This document shows, one piece after another, positions 1 to 6,938 of a DNA stretch of 12,020 nucleotides (position 1 is its first letter; every line of letters starts with the position of its first letter). The stretch covers positions 56,993-69,012 of the forward strand of contig NZ_MDDW01000028.1 in assembly GCF_001854865.1 (NCBI RefSeq), in the 5' to 3' direction. Position numbers and translations under genes: made by a program. The DNA is from Rhizobium sp. LCM 4573 (lineage in GTDB: Bacteria > Pseudomonadota > Alphaproteobacteria > Rhizobiales > Rhizobiaceae). The notes under the pieces were generated by a model. It did not search any database, was not told the DNA's origin, and worked only from the letters and a program-made list of their open reading frames with translations.

Positions 1-742
1 CGGCAATGTTATAGGCGATGTTGGTGGCGAGCGAGGTCTTGCCCATGCCGGGACGCCCGGCAAGAACGATAAGGTCGGAGCGCTGCAGGCCGCCCATCCG
101 GGCGTCCAGCGAATGGATGCCGGTCGAAATGCCGGAGAGCGAGCCGTCGCGCTCGAAGGCCGCGCCCGCCATGTCGATCGCCTGCGCCACCGCGTCGTTG
201 AACGACTGGAAGCCGCCGTCGTATCTGCCGGTTTCGGCCAGCTCGAAGAGCCGCCGCTCGGTGTCTTCGATCTGTGACTGGGGAGGCATGTCGAGCGGCG
301 CGTCATAGGCGATGTTGACCATGTCCTCGCCGATGGTGATCAGCGCGCGGCGCAGCGCCAGATCGTAGATCGCCCGGCCGTAGTCCTCCGCATTGATGAT
401 CGAGACCGCCTCGGCCGCGAGACGCGCGAGATATTGCGCTACCGTCAGGTCGCCGACCTTCTCGGGCGTGGTGATGAAGGTCTTGATGGTGACGGGGTTG
501 GCCGTCTTGCCCATGCGGATGATATCGCCGGCCACCTCATAGATTCGGCGGTGAAGCGGCTCGTAGAGATGGGGAGGCTTCAGGAAGTCCGAAACGCGAT
601 AATAGGCGTCGTTGTTGACCAGGATCGCCCCGAGAAGGGCCTGTTCGGCCTCGATATTGTTCGGAGCCTCGCGATAATGCGGTTCCGCGTCCTTGTTGCT
701 GAGTGCCGTCAGCTTGTGTGCTAGGTCCTGCATGTCATCCAT
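1..742 (-). CDS. dnaB: Replicative DNA helicase DnaB, N-terminal part (cut by window edge)
   Basis: DnaB is the hexameric 5'-3' helicase that unwinds DNA at the replication fork and recruits primase. Only the first 247 codons are present; the gene runs off the left edge. Residues 25-130 match the DnaB N-terminal helical domain, with the typical stretch EAPNNIEAEQALLGAILVNN near residues 25-44. The linker follows, then the start of the RecA-like ATPase domain with ISTGIHSLD (205-213) and Walker A GRPGMGKTS (229-237). The rest of the ATPase domain lies outside. I chose the ATG at 742; a second in-frame ATG at 733 is equally possible, and neither has a strong Shine-Dalgarno sequence. The upstream neighbour on the same strand is the TRAP permease, 200 bp away, so dnaB probably has its own promoter. 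The family assignment is near certain. Confidence 0.96.
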   Translation of the reverse strand, partial: MDDMQDLAHKLTALSNKDAEPHYREAPNNIEAEQALLGAILVNNDAYYRVSDFLKPPHLYEPLHRRIYEVAGDIIRMGKTANPVTIKTFITTPEKVGDLTVAQYLARLAAEAVSIINAEDYGRAIYDLALRRALITIGEDMVNIAYDAPLDMPPQSQIEDTERRLFELAETGRYDGGFQSFNDAVAQAIDMAGAAFERDGSLSGISTGIHSLDARMGGLQRSDLIVLAGRPGMGKTSLATNIAYNIA

Positions 743-847
743 CAATATCTGTGAATCAGCGCAATCCTACAGCAGTTTGCCGCGGATGAGCGGCCGCTCT
801 TGGGAGAATCTCCGGAATCCGACGATCTCCACAGTCACAAACGAGCT

Positions 848-856
848 TGTGGATAA
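848..856 (-). promoter_or_regulatory. DnaA box (perfect TTATCCACA), about 106 bp upstream of dnaB
   Basis: The minus strand reads TTATCCACA, identical to the high-affinity DnaA box consensus. A degenerate second copy on the plus strand, ATCTCCACA at 825-833, matches 7 of 9 positions. DnaA is known to act as a transcription factor as well as an initiator, so a box upstream of the replicative helicase gene may couple its expression to DnaA activity. The match is seen directly; a regulatory role is inferred. A 9-mer can occur by chance, but not often in one specific 200-bp gap. Confidence 0.5.
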
Positions 857-883
857 AACGCACGCTACGGAACGAGATGATTT

Positions 884-915
884 GACCGTGGCAAAACTGC
901 GCGTCCGCCACGGTC
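884..915 (-). terminator. Hairpin downstream of the TRAP permease gene
   Basis: A perfect 9-bp stem (GACCGTGGC at 884-892 pairing with GCCACGGTC at 907-915) encloses a 14-nt loop. It begins 27 bp beyond the permease stop codon in the direction of transcription. There is no U-tract after the stem, so it is not a classical intrinsic terminator. It may stabilise the 3' end or help Rho-dependent termination before dnaB. Confidence 0.4.
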
Positions 916-942
916 GCCGAGCATAAGCCCTCGCGAGATTCG

Positions 943-2994
943 CTACAAGGCGGGTGCTGCCTTGTAGCCTGCGAACTGCCGCAGCAGCACGGGCACGACG
1001 AGCGCCAGGCCGATGAGCGAGGAAATCAGTTCCGGCACCACCAGGAGGATGGCGGCGATCGCGAGCAGCAGTCTTTCCCAGGCTGCGGTCCGCACCAGCA
1101 TGAAGCCGGAGAGGGCCGCGCCGAGGAAGGTGATCCCGAGCGCGCAGCCGATGAAGGCGGTCAGGAAGTCGCCCCAGTTGAAGTCGGCGGTGACCAGCAA
1201 CAGGGAAGGGGAGAAGACGAACACGAACGGCACCAGCACCTTTCCGAGCCCAAGCCGGAAGGCAGTGTTGCCGGTCTTGAACGGATCGGCGCCCGCCATG
1301 CCCGCCGCCGCATAGGCCGCGAGCGCCACGGGCGGCGTGATGTCGGCCAGAACGCCGTAGTAGAACACGAAGAAATGCGCCACGATCGGCTCGACCCCGA
1401 GCAGCCCGAGCGCAGGCGCCGCGATCGTCGCCATGATGATGTAGTTGGCCGTCGTCGGTATTCCGCAGCCCATCAGGATGCAGACCACGCCCGTCATGAT
1501 GAGCGTGAAGAGCAGGGTGAGCGTCTGCGGCCCGAACCAGGCGGCCGGCAGGATCGTGCCGAAGAAGGCAGCCAGCTGCGCGGCCGTCGAGGTTACGATG
1601 TAGGAGATCTTGAAGCCGACGCCGGTCAGCGTCACCACGCCCACGATGATGCCGACGGTGGCCGCTGCCGCCCCGACGGCGAGCGCATATTTCGCGCCGT
1701 CCCGGAGACCTTCGAATATTTCCATGAAGGACATCCGCCGGCGCGGGTTGAGAAGGCCGACCGCGATGCAGAGCGTGATGCCCCAGAACGCGGCGAGATA
1801 GGGCGTATAGCCGGAAAGCAGGACCGCGATCAGCACGATGAGCGGGATGACCGTCGGCCAGTCGCGCTTGAAGGCCTCCTTGAGGTCCGGCATCTCGTCG
1901 GATGTCATGCCGCGCAGTCCGTTCCGCTTGGCCTCGAAATGCACCTGAACGAGCACGCCGAAGAAGTGCATGAAGGCCGGCACGATGGCGGCGAGAATGA
2001 TCGTCGTATAGGGCAGGTCCAGAAACTCGATCATCAGGAAAGCTGCCGCGCCCATGATCGGCGGCGTGATCTGGCCGCCGGTCGATGAGGCGGATTCGAC
2101 GGCCGCTGCAAAGGTACGCTTGTAGCCGAGCCGGATCATCGCCGGGATCGTCAGCGAACCGACCGTCACCGTGTTGGCGACCGAGGAGCCGGAGATCATG
2201 CCGAACAGCGCCGAGCCGAAAATCGAGACTTTCGCCGGGCCGCCGGCATAGCGGCCCGCCACCCAGGCGGCGCAATCGAGGAACAGCTGGCCAAGCCCGA
2301 TGCGGGTGGCGAAGACGCCGAACAGCACGAAATGGAAGACGTAAGTCGCCACCACGCCGAGCGCGATGCCGTAAATGCCCTGCGACGTCAGGTAAAGGTG
2401 GTTCACGAGCTGCGAGAAGGTCGCGCCCGGATGCACCAGAATGCCCGGCATTGCCGGTCCCCATATGGAATAGGCCATGAAGAGGATTGCAATGATCGGC
2501 AGCGGCCAGCCGACCGAGCGGCGCGTCGCTTCCAACAGGACGAGAATGAGGGTGCCGCCCAGCACGACATCGGTCGTCGTCGGATTGCCGACGCGGAAGG
2601 CAAGATCATCCAGCGGGATCAGCGGAACGTGCAGCACCGCCACCACGGCGCCGATCGCCAGCGCCCAGTCGATCAGCGAAATGCCGAGCGGACGGTAAAG
2701 GCTCGATTCCGCCGGCTGGTCGTAACCCCGGCGAGTGAAGGGGAAGACGAGGAAAATCAGTCCGAGGACGAAGGACAAATGGATGCCGCGGTGCACGACT
2801 TCCGAAAGCAGGCCGAACCCGGCCGTGTAGTAATGGAAGATGGAAAGCGCCACGAGCGCCGTACCCACAAGGCGTGCCGTCATCGGCGAAAGCGGCCGGA
2901 AGCGGATCTCCGAATCGAATTTCTCCTCGAGTTCGCGTGCCTTCGCCTCGTCCAGTTCCATTGGGGCGATCTTGCCCTCGTTGTCTGCCGCCAT
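943..2994 (-). CDS. TRAP transporter permease, fused 4TM/12TM subunits (TAXI type)
   Basis: This 683-residue integral membrane protein is the transport subunit of a TRAP uptake system, which uses an ion gradient (commonly Na+) and a periplasmic binding protein to import small acids. The N-terminal third (about 40-180) has the four helices equivalent to the small DctQ subunit. From about 190 onward comes the large DctM-type domain, with the conserved stretches FGMISGSSVANTVTVGS (264-280) and SSTGGQITPPIMGAAAF (303-319). Fusion of both subunits is the usual form in TAXI-type TRAP systems, and the length is normal for it. A good ribosome site GAGGA (3002-3006) precedes the ATG at 2994. The binding-protein gene lies 84 bp upstream on the same strand, so the two form an operon. 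The substrate cannot be read from the sequence. A long overlapping minus-strand frame (767-2464) is a shadow of this gene. Confidence 0.95.
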   Translation of the reverse strand: MAADNEGKIAPMELDEAKARELEEKFDSEIRFRPLSPMTARLVGTALVALSIFHYYTAGFGLLSEVVHRGIHLSFVLGLIFLVFPFTRRGYDQPAESSLYRPLGISLIDWALAIGAVVAVLHVPLIPLDDLAFRVGNPTTTDVVLGGTLILVLLEATRRSVGWPLPIIAILFMAYSIWGPAMPGILVHPGATFSQLVNHLYLTSQGIYGIALGVVATYVFHFVLFGVFATRIGLGQLFLDCAAWVAGRYAGGPAKVSIFGSALFGMISGSSVANTVTVGSLTIPAMIRLGYKRTFAAAVESASSTGGQITPPIMGAAAFLMIEFLDLPYTTIILAAIVPAFMHFFGVLVQVHFEAKRNGLRGMTSDEMPDLKEAFKRDWPTVIPLIVLIAVLLSGYTPYLAAFWGITLCIAVGLLNPRRRMSFMEIFEGLRDGAKYALAVGAAAATVGIIVGVVTLTGVGFKISYIVTSTAAQLAAFFGTILPAAWFGPQTLTLLFTLIMTGVVCILMGCGIPTTANYIIMATIAAPALGLLGVEPIVAHFFVFYYGVLADITPPVALAAYAAAGMAGADPFKTGNTAFRLGLGKVLVPFVFVFSPSLLLVTADFNWGDFLTAFIGCALGITFLGAALSGFMLVRTAAWERLLLAIAAILLVVPELISSLIGLALVVPVLLRQFAGYKAAPAL

Positions 2995-3029
2995 GTCGGT
3001 ATCCTCGAATTTTCGTTCCAGACGGAAAA

Positions 3030-3056
3030 CGGCGGCCTGCCTGTTGCGGGCCGCCG
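3030..3056 (-). terminator. Intra-operon hairpin between TRAP binding protein and permease
   Basis: A perfect 8-bp GC stem (CGGCGGCC at 3030-3037 with GGCCGCCG at 3049-3056) has an 11-nt loop. On the transcribed minus strand it is followed directly by TTTT. It lies 22 bp past the binding-protein stop and 35 bp before the permease start. A weak terminator or 3'-end stabiliser here would give more binding protein than permease, the usual ratio in such operons. The structure is seen; the role is inferred. Confidence 0.55.
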
Positions 3057-3078
3057 CTTTCGAAAGAAGGTGTCTTCC

Positions 3079-4062
3079 TTACTTCAGGACGCCTGCTTCC
3101 TTGTAGAAGCGCTCCGCGCCCGGATGCAGCGGAATGCCGAGGCTGGTGACGGCGTTCTGCAGGGTGATCAGCTTGCCCTTCGCATGGCCGGCATCGAGTG
3201 CGGCGCGTGTGGCGTCGTTCCACATCACCTTGGTGATGTTGTAGACGAGTTCCTCAGGCTGCTTGGCGCTGGTGACCCACTGGGCCGCGACAGCGATGGT
3301 CGGCGTTTCGCCGACGCCCTGATAGGCGCCTTCCGGCACGGTGTCCTTGGAGAAGAAGCTGTATTCGGAGAGCAGCTTGTCCGCCTCGGGGCCGGAAATC
3401 GGAACGAGGGTGATGCCGGAAGAGGTCGCCAGTTCCGAGATCGCGCCGGTCGGGTAGCCGCCGACGAAGAAATAGGCGTCGAGCCCGCCGTCGCGCAGCA
3501 GTTCGCCCGCCGGGCCGGGCTTCAGGTGTTCGGCCTTGATGTCATCCTCGCTCAACCCGTAGGCCGCCAGCACGATGCGGGCATCCACGATCGTGCCGGA
3601 GCCCGGCTCGTCGATCGAGACCCGCTTGCCCTTGAGATCAGCGACGGACTTGATGCCGGAATTCTTGGCTGCGACGAGATGGATGGTTTCGGGATAGAGC
3701 GTTCCGATGAGGCGCAGATCCTCTACCTTGCCCTTGCCCTCGTAAAGGCCCGTGCCGCTATGGGCCCAATAGGCAACATCCGATTGCGTGAAGCCCGATT
3801 CCATAGATCCGCTCTGGATCGCATTGATATTGGCGACCGAGCCGTTGGAGGCAACTGCGGTGGCGACCAGGCCCTGAACTCCCTTGTCTCCCGCTCCGGA
3901 GATCGCGTTCGCGATCAGGCCACCGATCGGATAGTAGGTGCCTGCCGTCCCGCCGGTGCCGATGCGGAAGAAGGCCGGCGCCTGGGCGACCGCGAAGCTC
4001 GCGCCTGCGGCCACGATGCCGACCACGGCGCCGATCGCCAGGATTTTCTGTCTAATGCTCAT
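3079..4062 (-). CDS. TAXI family TRAP transporter solute-binding protein
   Basis: This 327-residue periplasmic protein captures the substrate for the downstream TRAP permease. It starts with a Sec signal peptide: basic MSIRQK, a hydrophobic core, and a probable cleavage after AVA at residue 26 or QA at 28. The mature part opens with IGTGGTAGTYYPIGG (34-48), the glycine-rich hallmark of TAXI binding proteins, which are unrelated in sequence to the DctP type. Further family-like stretches are VADLKGKRVSID (140-151) and EPGSGTIVDAR just after. Length fits the family, which reaches about 320-330 residues. The ATG at 4062 has an AGGGAG ribosome site. Known or suspected TAXI ligands include glutamate and other dicarboxylates, but nothing here fixes the ligand. 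It is first in a two-gene operon with the fused permease. Confidence 0.95.
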   Translation of the reverse strand: MSIRQKILAIGAVVGIVAAGASFAVAQAPAFFRIGTGGTAGTYYPIGGLIANAISGAGDKGVQGLVATAVASNGSVANINAIQSGSMESGFTQSDVAYWAHSGTGLYEGKGKVEDLRLIGTLYPETIHLVAAKNSGIKSVADLKGKRVSIDEPGSGTIVDARIVLAAYGLSEDDIKAEHLKPGPAGELLRDGGLDAYFFVGGYPTGAISELATSSGITLVPISGPEADKLLSEYSFFSKDTVPEGAYQGVGETPTIAVAAQWVTSAKQPEELVYNITKVMWNDATRAALDAGHAKGKLITLQNAVTSLGIPLHPGAERFYKEAGVLK

Positions 4063-4092
4063 GGGGTGCTCCCTTTTCTTCTGTTCCGCGCA

Positions 4093-4121
4093 ACATGAGA
4101 AGAGGAGGGCGCTTCTGTCAA
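4093..4121 (-). promoter_or_regulatory. Candidate sigma-70-type promoter of the TAXI-TRAP operon
   Basis: On the minus strand a perfect TTGACA (4116-4121) is followed after 17 bp by TCATGT (4093-4098), with CATGTT one base further on as an alternative -10. The -10 is poor but the -35 and spacing are good. Transcription would start about 25 bp before the ATG. It lies between the rplI terminator and the binding-protein gene, as expected for an independent unit. Confidence 0.5.
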
Positions 4122-4197
4122 CAGTCTGCCGCAGTTCCGTACAGGTTTCGCCATCATTGTTGACGGGCGACGGCGAACGTTAAGGTTTGTGAAGCAT

Positions 4198-4226
4198 AAA
4201 AAAGCCCCCGGCGTGAGGCCGGGGGC
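4198..4226 (-). terminator. Rho-independent terminator of the rpsF-rpsR-DUF2232-rplI cluster
   Basis: A perfect 9-bp GC stem (GCCCCCGGC at 4204-4212 with GCCGGGGGC at 4218-4226) has a 5-nt loop. On the minus strand it is followed by six T residues (4198-4203). It begins 28 bp after the rplI stop codon. This is a textbook intrinsic terminator and it isolates the TRAP operon from the ribosomal genes. Confidence 0.93.
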
Positions 4227-4253
4227 CGAATTTTCCCGAACGGGAAAGCGCGA

Positions 4254-4829
4254 TTATTCTTCTTCGGTTTCGCGATCGGCTTCCGGGTCGAAGAAATCTT
4301 CCGGACGCAGGGCGTCTTCGTCCACACCGTAGATCGCGTCAGCCGAGGTGAGGCTTTCGCCCTTGGCCTGACGCTCGGCTTCTTCGGCCGAACGGGCGAC
4401 GTTGAGCTGGATCTCGATTTCGACTTCGGAATGCAGGTGCAGGATAACCTGATGCAGGCCGATCGCCTTGATCGGGGTGTTCAGGTCGACCTGGTTGCGG
4501 CCGATGTTGAAGCCTTCGGCAGCCAGCGTCTCGATGATGTCGCGGGCAGCGACGGAGCCGTAAAGCTGACCGGTTTCGCCGGCCGAGCGGACGACGACGA
4601 AAGACTTGCCGGCAAGCGCATCGGCGACCTTCTGGGCTTCGCCCTTGCGCTCCAGGTTGCGGGCCTCAAGCGTAGCGCGCTCGGCTTCGAAGCGCTTCTT
4701 GTTGGCTTCGTTGGCGCGCAGCGCCTTGCCCTGCGGCAGCAGGAAGTTACGGGCGTAGCCGTCGCGGACCTTTACGGTCTCGCCCATCTGGCCGAGCTTG
4801 GCGATGCGTTCAAGCAGAATGACTTGCAT
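4254..4829 (-). CDS. rplI: 50S ribosomal protein L9
   Basis: L9 binds 23S rRNA at the base of the L1 stalk and reaches out along the ribosome surface; it affects translation fidelity. The N-terminal domain carries the L9 signature, [20 protein letters not shown] (13-32), and the run [15 protein letters not shown] fits the long connecting helix. The C-terminal rRNA-binding domain follows to about residue 150, with [12 protein letters not shown] near 87-98. The protein has 191 residues against about 149 in E. coli. The extra 40 or so residues are a strongly acidic tail (ending RETEEE), a feature common in alphaproteobacterial L9. The start ATG has AAGGAA upstream. The DUF2232 gene ends 22 bp before it, so the two are probably cotranscribed. 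Confidence 0.98.
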   Translation of the reverse strand: MQVILLERIAKLGQMGETVKVRDGYARNFLLPQGKALRANEANKKRFEAERATLEARNLERKGEAQKVADALAGKSFVVVRSAGETGQLYGSVAARDIIETLAAEGFNIGRNQVDLNTPIKAIGLHQVILHLHSEVEIEIQLNVARSAEEAERQAKGESLTSADAIYGVDEDALRPEDFFDPEADRETEEE

Positions 4830-4851
4830 GTTGGTTTCCTTTCAGTGAGCT

Positions 4852-5820
4852 TCAGTTCTTGTTTTCGGATGTATCGGATGCGGGGTTTGCCGGCGTCAGC
4901 GCGATGGTGCGCCGCGTATCGACAAGCCCGAGTACGAGAATGGCGAAGGCCGGGAAGAGCAGCATGGACGAGAGATAGGCGAGCACCAGCACGGGCAGCC
5001 GCCAATCCTTGCCCTTGCTGCGGAAATGCAGCGAGGCGAAGCCGGCCATCAGGAAGCCGGCGCCGAACGTGCCGCAGATCACGGCACCGATCATCGCCGG
5101 GACCCCGCCTGCGAAGGTGGCGAGGATGCCGGCCAGGAAGATGAAGATCGCGTAGCGGTTCATGCGCAGCGCGGACGGCATTTCCTCGCGTGGCCTGAGC
5201 GACCGGCCCATGCCGGTGGTGATCCGCGTCGCGAAATAGAAGGCCGCGAAGAGCAGGATGACCCAGAGCCCGCCCTGGATCATCGGCAGCATCAGCACCA
5301 TCAGCGTCTTTGTCTGGGCGAGTCCAGCGGCGTCGGGTGTAAATCCCGGCTCCTGCACCGTGGCCGCCATGGCGTCCACGAGCTGGCTCGTCAGTTCCGG
5401 ACCGTAGCCGATGACGACGCCGAGGGCGATGACGGCGATGGTGACGAGGCCGCAGAGATGCAGGAGGATGTCCGAGATGGGATACCAGGCGACCAGATGC
5501 TCGGGGCCGCCGAGTTCGGAGGCTGGGCGCGCGAGATTGGCGAGATGCGAAAGCCAGCCGGCGGGGATCAGCGTGAAGATCGCCATGGTCAGCGCAAAGA
5601 GCGGCGCGATCAGGATCGCGCCGAGCGCGGCGGCGGTTAGAATGCCGATGATCGCGGCGCGATTGCCCCAGCCGAGGCCCGCAACGAGGATGGGCAGCGC
5701 CGAGGCGGCATAGAGCAGGGCGGCAAAGGACGGCTGCGCACTCGCACCCAGCACGAGCAGGGTGGCGGCAATGCCGGCAAGAATGCCGGTCGGCAGCACT
5801 GTCTGATACTTGTTCGTCAC
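4852..5820 (-). CDS. DUF2232 family multi-pass membrane protein
   Basis: The function is unknown. The protein (322 residues from the GTG at 5820) is almost entirely hydrophobic with about eight membrane segments: two or three before residue 90, a set around 120-140, another around 175-200, and a C-terminal group after 225. It closes with a short polar tail ending SENKN. Sequence character and its place between rpsR and rplI fit the DUF2232 family, which occupies this position in many alphaproteobacteria. No ATG start exists. A longer version beginning with TTG at 5844 (330 residues, MKRQDSE...) is possible; I prefer GTG 5820 because an AGGA lies 10 bases ahead and TTG 5844 has no clear ribosome site. 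The weak start suggests low expression relative to the flanking ribosomal genes. The family call is from context and overall character, so moderately sure. Confidence 0.85.
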   Translation of the reverse strand: MTNKYQTVLPTGILAGIAATLLVLGASAQPSFAALLYAASALPILVAGLGWGNRAAIIGILTAAALGAILIAPLFALTMAIFTLIPAGWLSHLANLARPASELGGPEHLVAWYPISDILLHLCGLVTIAVIALGVVIGYGPELTSQLVDAMAATVQEPGFTPDAAGLAQTKTLMVLMLPMIQGGLWVILLFAAFYFATRITTGMGRSLRPREEMPSALRMNRYAIFIFLAGILATFAGGVPAMIGAVICGTFGAGFLMAGFASLHFRSKGKDWRLPVLVLAYLSSMLLFPAFAILVLGLVDTRRTIALTPANPASDTSENKN

Positions 5821-5851
5821 TGTCTCGCTGTCCTGCCGTTTCAAGCAGTTA

Positions 5852-5902
5852 GGGGATCACACCTGAATCAGTCTCTCAGGCACTTCATCCCCAACATGGG
5901 AT
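5852..5902 (-). other. Nested hairpin in the leader of the DUF2232 gene
   Basis: On the minus strand GGGGAT (5887-5892) can pair with ATCCCC (5852-5857). Inside it CCTGA (5876-5880) can pair with TCAGG (5862-5866), giving a two-level hairpin just upstream of the start codon. A competing 5-bp hairpin uses ATCCC (898-902 of the 5000s) with GGGAT (5887-5891), so the two folds exclude each other. This is seen by eye only. It might regulate translation, or be chance. Confidence 0.3.
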
Positions 5903-5937
5903 TTAAGAGTTCCGATCCGCGCCCATCGCGGAAGGGG

Positions 5938-5968
5938 TAGACCCGCTGACTCTTAATCAGCGGGTCTA
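5938..5968 (-). terminator. Strong hairpin directly after rpsR
   Basis: A perfect 12-bp stem (TAGACCCGCTGA at 5938-5949 with TCAGCGGGTCTA at 5957-5968) has a 7-nt loop and begins 8 bp after the rpsR stop. No U-tract follows on the minus strand, so complete termination is unlikely. It may act as a partial terminator or protect the 3' end of the rpsF-rpsR message, lowering output of DUF2232 and rplI. Confidence 0.6.
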
Positions 5969-5976
5969 AATTCAGC

Positions 5977-6225
5977 TTAAGCTACGACGTAGGGCAGCAG
6001 GCCGAGGAAGCGGGCTCGCTTGATTGCCTTGGCGAGTTCGCGCTGCTTCTTCTGGGAAACGGCCGTGATGCGGGACGGAACGATCTTGCCGCGCTCGGAA
6101 ATGTAGCGCTGCAGAAGGCGTACGTCCTTGTAGTCGATCCGCGGTGCGTTCGCGCCCGAGAACGGGCAGGTCTTGCGACGGCGGTGGAACGGGCGGCGTG
6201 CCGGGGAGGAGGATACGTCAGCCAT
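5977..6225 (-). CDS. rpsR: 30S ribosomal protein S18
   Basis: S18 is a small basic protein of the 30S platform and binds 16S rRNA as a heterodimer with S6. The 82-residue sequence contains the S18 core: RRKTCPF (residues 16-22), then [19 protein letters not shown] (30-48), [23 protein letters not shown] (50-72), and a short hydrophobic end LGLLPYVVA. Length is typical. The ATG is preceded by AAGGAG at ideal spacing. It lies 23 bp downstream of rpsF, the standard arrangement that makes the two partners in equal amounts. Confidence 0.98.
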   Translation of the reverse strand: MADVSSSPARRPFHRRRKTCPFSGANAPRIDYKDVRLLQRYISERGKIVPSRITAVSQKKQRELAKAIKRARFLGLLPYVVA

Positions 6226-6248
6226 TGGTCTCTTCTCCTTCTAGCCGA

Positions 6249-6713
6249 TTAGGATTCGCGCGGAGCGGACGGGCGCGGTGCGCGCTCGAAGCCGCCTTCA
6301 CGCGGGGGACGATCGCCGAATTCGCGGCGCGGACCACGGTCGCCGAAGTCGCGGCGCGGGCCACGGTCGTCACGCGGACGGTCGTCGCGGTCGCGCTTCT
6401 GCATCATTGCGGACGGGCCTTCTTCGTGCTTCTCGACGGCGATCGTCATGTAGCGAAGAACGTCTTCGTTGATGCGCATCTGGCGTTCCATCTCGTGCAC
6501 GGCAGCTGCCGGCGCGTCGATGTCCATCAGGGCGTAGTGAGCCTTGCGGTTCTTCTTGATGCGGTACGTCAGGGACTTGAGGCCCCAGTTTTCAACGCGC
6601 CCGACCTTGCCGCCGTTAGCTTCGAGGACACCCTTGTACTGTTCGACGAGGGCATCAACCTGCTGAGCGGACATATCCTGCCGAGCAAGGAATACGTGTT
6701 CGTAGAGAGCCAT
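6249..6713 (-). CDS. rpsF: 30S ribosomal protein S6 with extended basic tail
   Basis: S6 binds the central domain of 16S rRNA together with S18. Residues 1-100 form the usual ferredoxin-like S6 fold: [15 protein letters not shown] at the start, then [21 protein letters not shown] (40-60) and [17 protein letters not shown] (75-91). From about 107 to 154 there is an arginine/aspartate-rich low-complexity extension with a 9-residue repeat, RGPRR(D/E)FGD. E. coli S6 also has an extended C-terminus (it is glutamylated there), but of different composition. The ATG at 6713 has AAAAGG about ten bases upstream. It is the first gene of the cluster and has a long structured leader. Confidence 0.97.
   Translation of the reverse strand: MALYEHVFLARQDMSAQQVDALVEQYKGVLEANGGKVGRVENWGLKSLTYRIKKNRKAHYALMDIDAPAAAVHEMERQMRINEDVLRYMTIAVEKHEEGPSAMMQKRDRDDRPRDDRGPRRDFGDRGPRREFGDRPPREGGFERAPRPSAPRES
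6314..6367 (-). repeat. Two tandem 27-bp repeats inside rpsF
   Basis: Units 6314-6340 and 6341-6367 are directly adjacent and differ at only two of 27 positions. Each encodes one copy of the nonapeptide RGPRR(D/E)FGD in the S6 tail. In-frame tandem units like this can expand or contract by slippage without breaking the gene. Confidence 0.85.
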
Positions 6714-6931
6714 GTAAGCTTTGCCTTTTCTTGCGGTTGTCTTTACCCGGAATTCGGCGGCTAAGCCTCAACGACTGCTCCTGAGGGGCGGTGCCCCGGC
6801 AAGAAAAGTTGTTGTATCGAGACGGTCGAGAGCGGAGACACGGGAGGCTCGGACCTTTTGGTCCCTGCGGCTTCCGCATGGAAACCTGCCCTCCGTTCAG
6901 CCACCAGCCAGAAAGACCGGGTGTTTCGAAC
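6714..6931 (-). promoter_or_regulatory. Long structured 5' leader of rpsF, possible S6:S18 autoregulatory RNA
   Basis: From the promoter candidate to the rpsF start is about 218 nt without a convincing gene. On the transcribed strand several hairpins can form: GGACC-AAAA-GGTCC (6851-6864), GGGGC-ACC-GCCCC (6785-6797), CCTCA with TGAGG (6766-6786), and GGC-TTA-GCC followed by CCGAATTCCGG near 6748-6765. Many bacteria carry an rpsF leader that binds the S6:S18 complex through an unpaired CCG; CCG triplets occur here, but I cannot confirm that this is the same motif. Confidence 0.4.
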
Positions 6932-6938
6932 AGCGCGC

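Larger units (their letters stand above)
743..942 (-). promoter_or_regulatory. Upstream region of dnaB, rich in dyad symmetries
   Basis: This 200-bp gap separates the TRAP permease stop from dnaB and holds no gene. It contains a DnaA-box match (848-856), a hairpin next to the TRAP stop (884-915), the 12-bp palindrome GAGCGGCCGCTC (788-799) and the dyad GGAGA-A-TCTCC (803-813). The dyad CACAA-N6-TTGTG overlaps the DnaA-box edge. I could not find a convincing -35/-10 pair for dnaB, so the start of transcription is not assigned. That regulatory function exists here is inferred from position and dyad density. Confidence 0.45.

Noticed and set aside
788..799. GAGCGGCCGCTC palindrome as an attachment or recombination site
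   Set aside because: It is a single GC-rich 12-bp palindrome with no second copy, integrase or boundary nearby. Kept only as a note in the dnaB upstream region.
848..856. Replication origin near dnaB based on the DnaA box
   Set aside because: One perfect and one weak box, no AT-rich unwinding element, and no dnaA, hemE or repABC genes in view. A gene-regulatory site is the simpler reading.
767..2464. 565-codon minus-strand frame overlapping the TRAP permease
   Set aside because: It is an out-of-frame shadow of the permease, very rich in Arg, Gly and Ala, with no membrane segments or motif.
2332..4098. 588-codon open frame on the plus strand opposite the TRAP genes
   Set aside because: It spans the antisense of both TRAP genes and their gap, has biased composition and no family resemblance.
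5852..5892. TPP riboswitch suggested by GGGGAT...CCTGAGAGA on the minus strand
   Set aside because: The CTGAGA-like piece is present, but the second conserved part of the thi box (ACCTGATCTGG...GCCAGCG type) is missing, and the neighbours have no link to thiamine.
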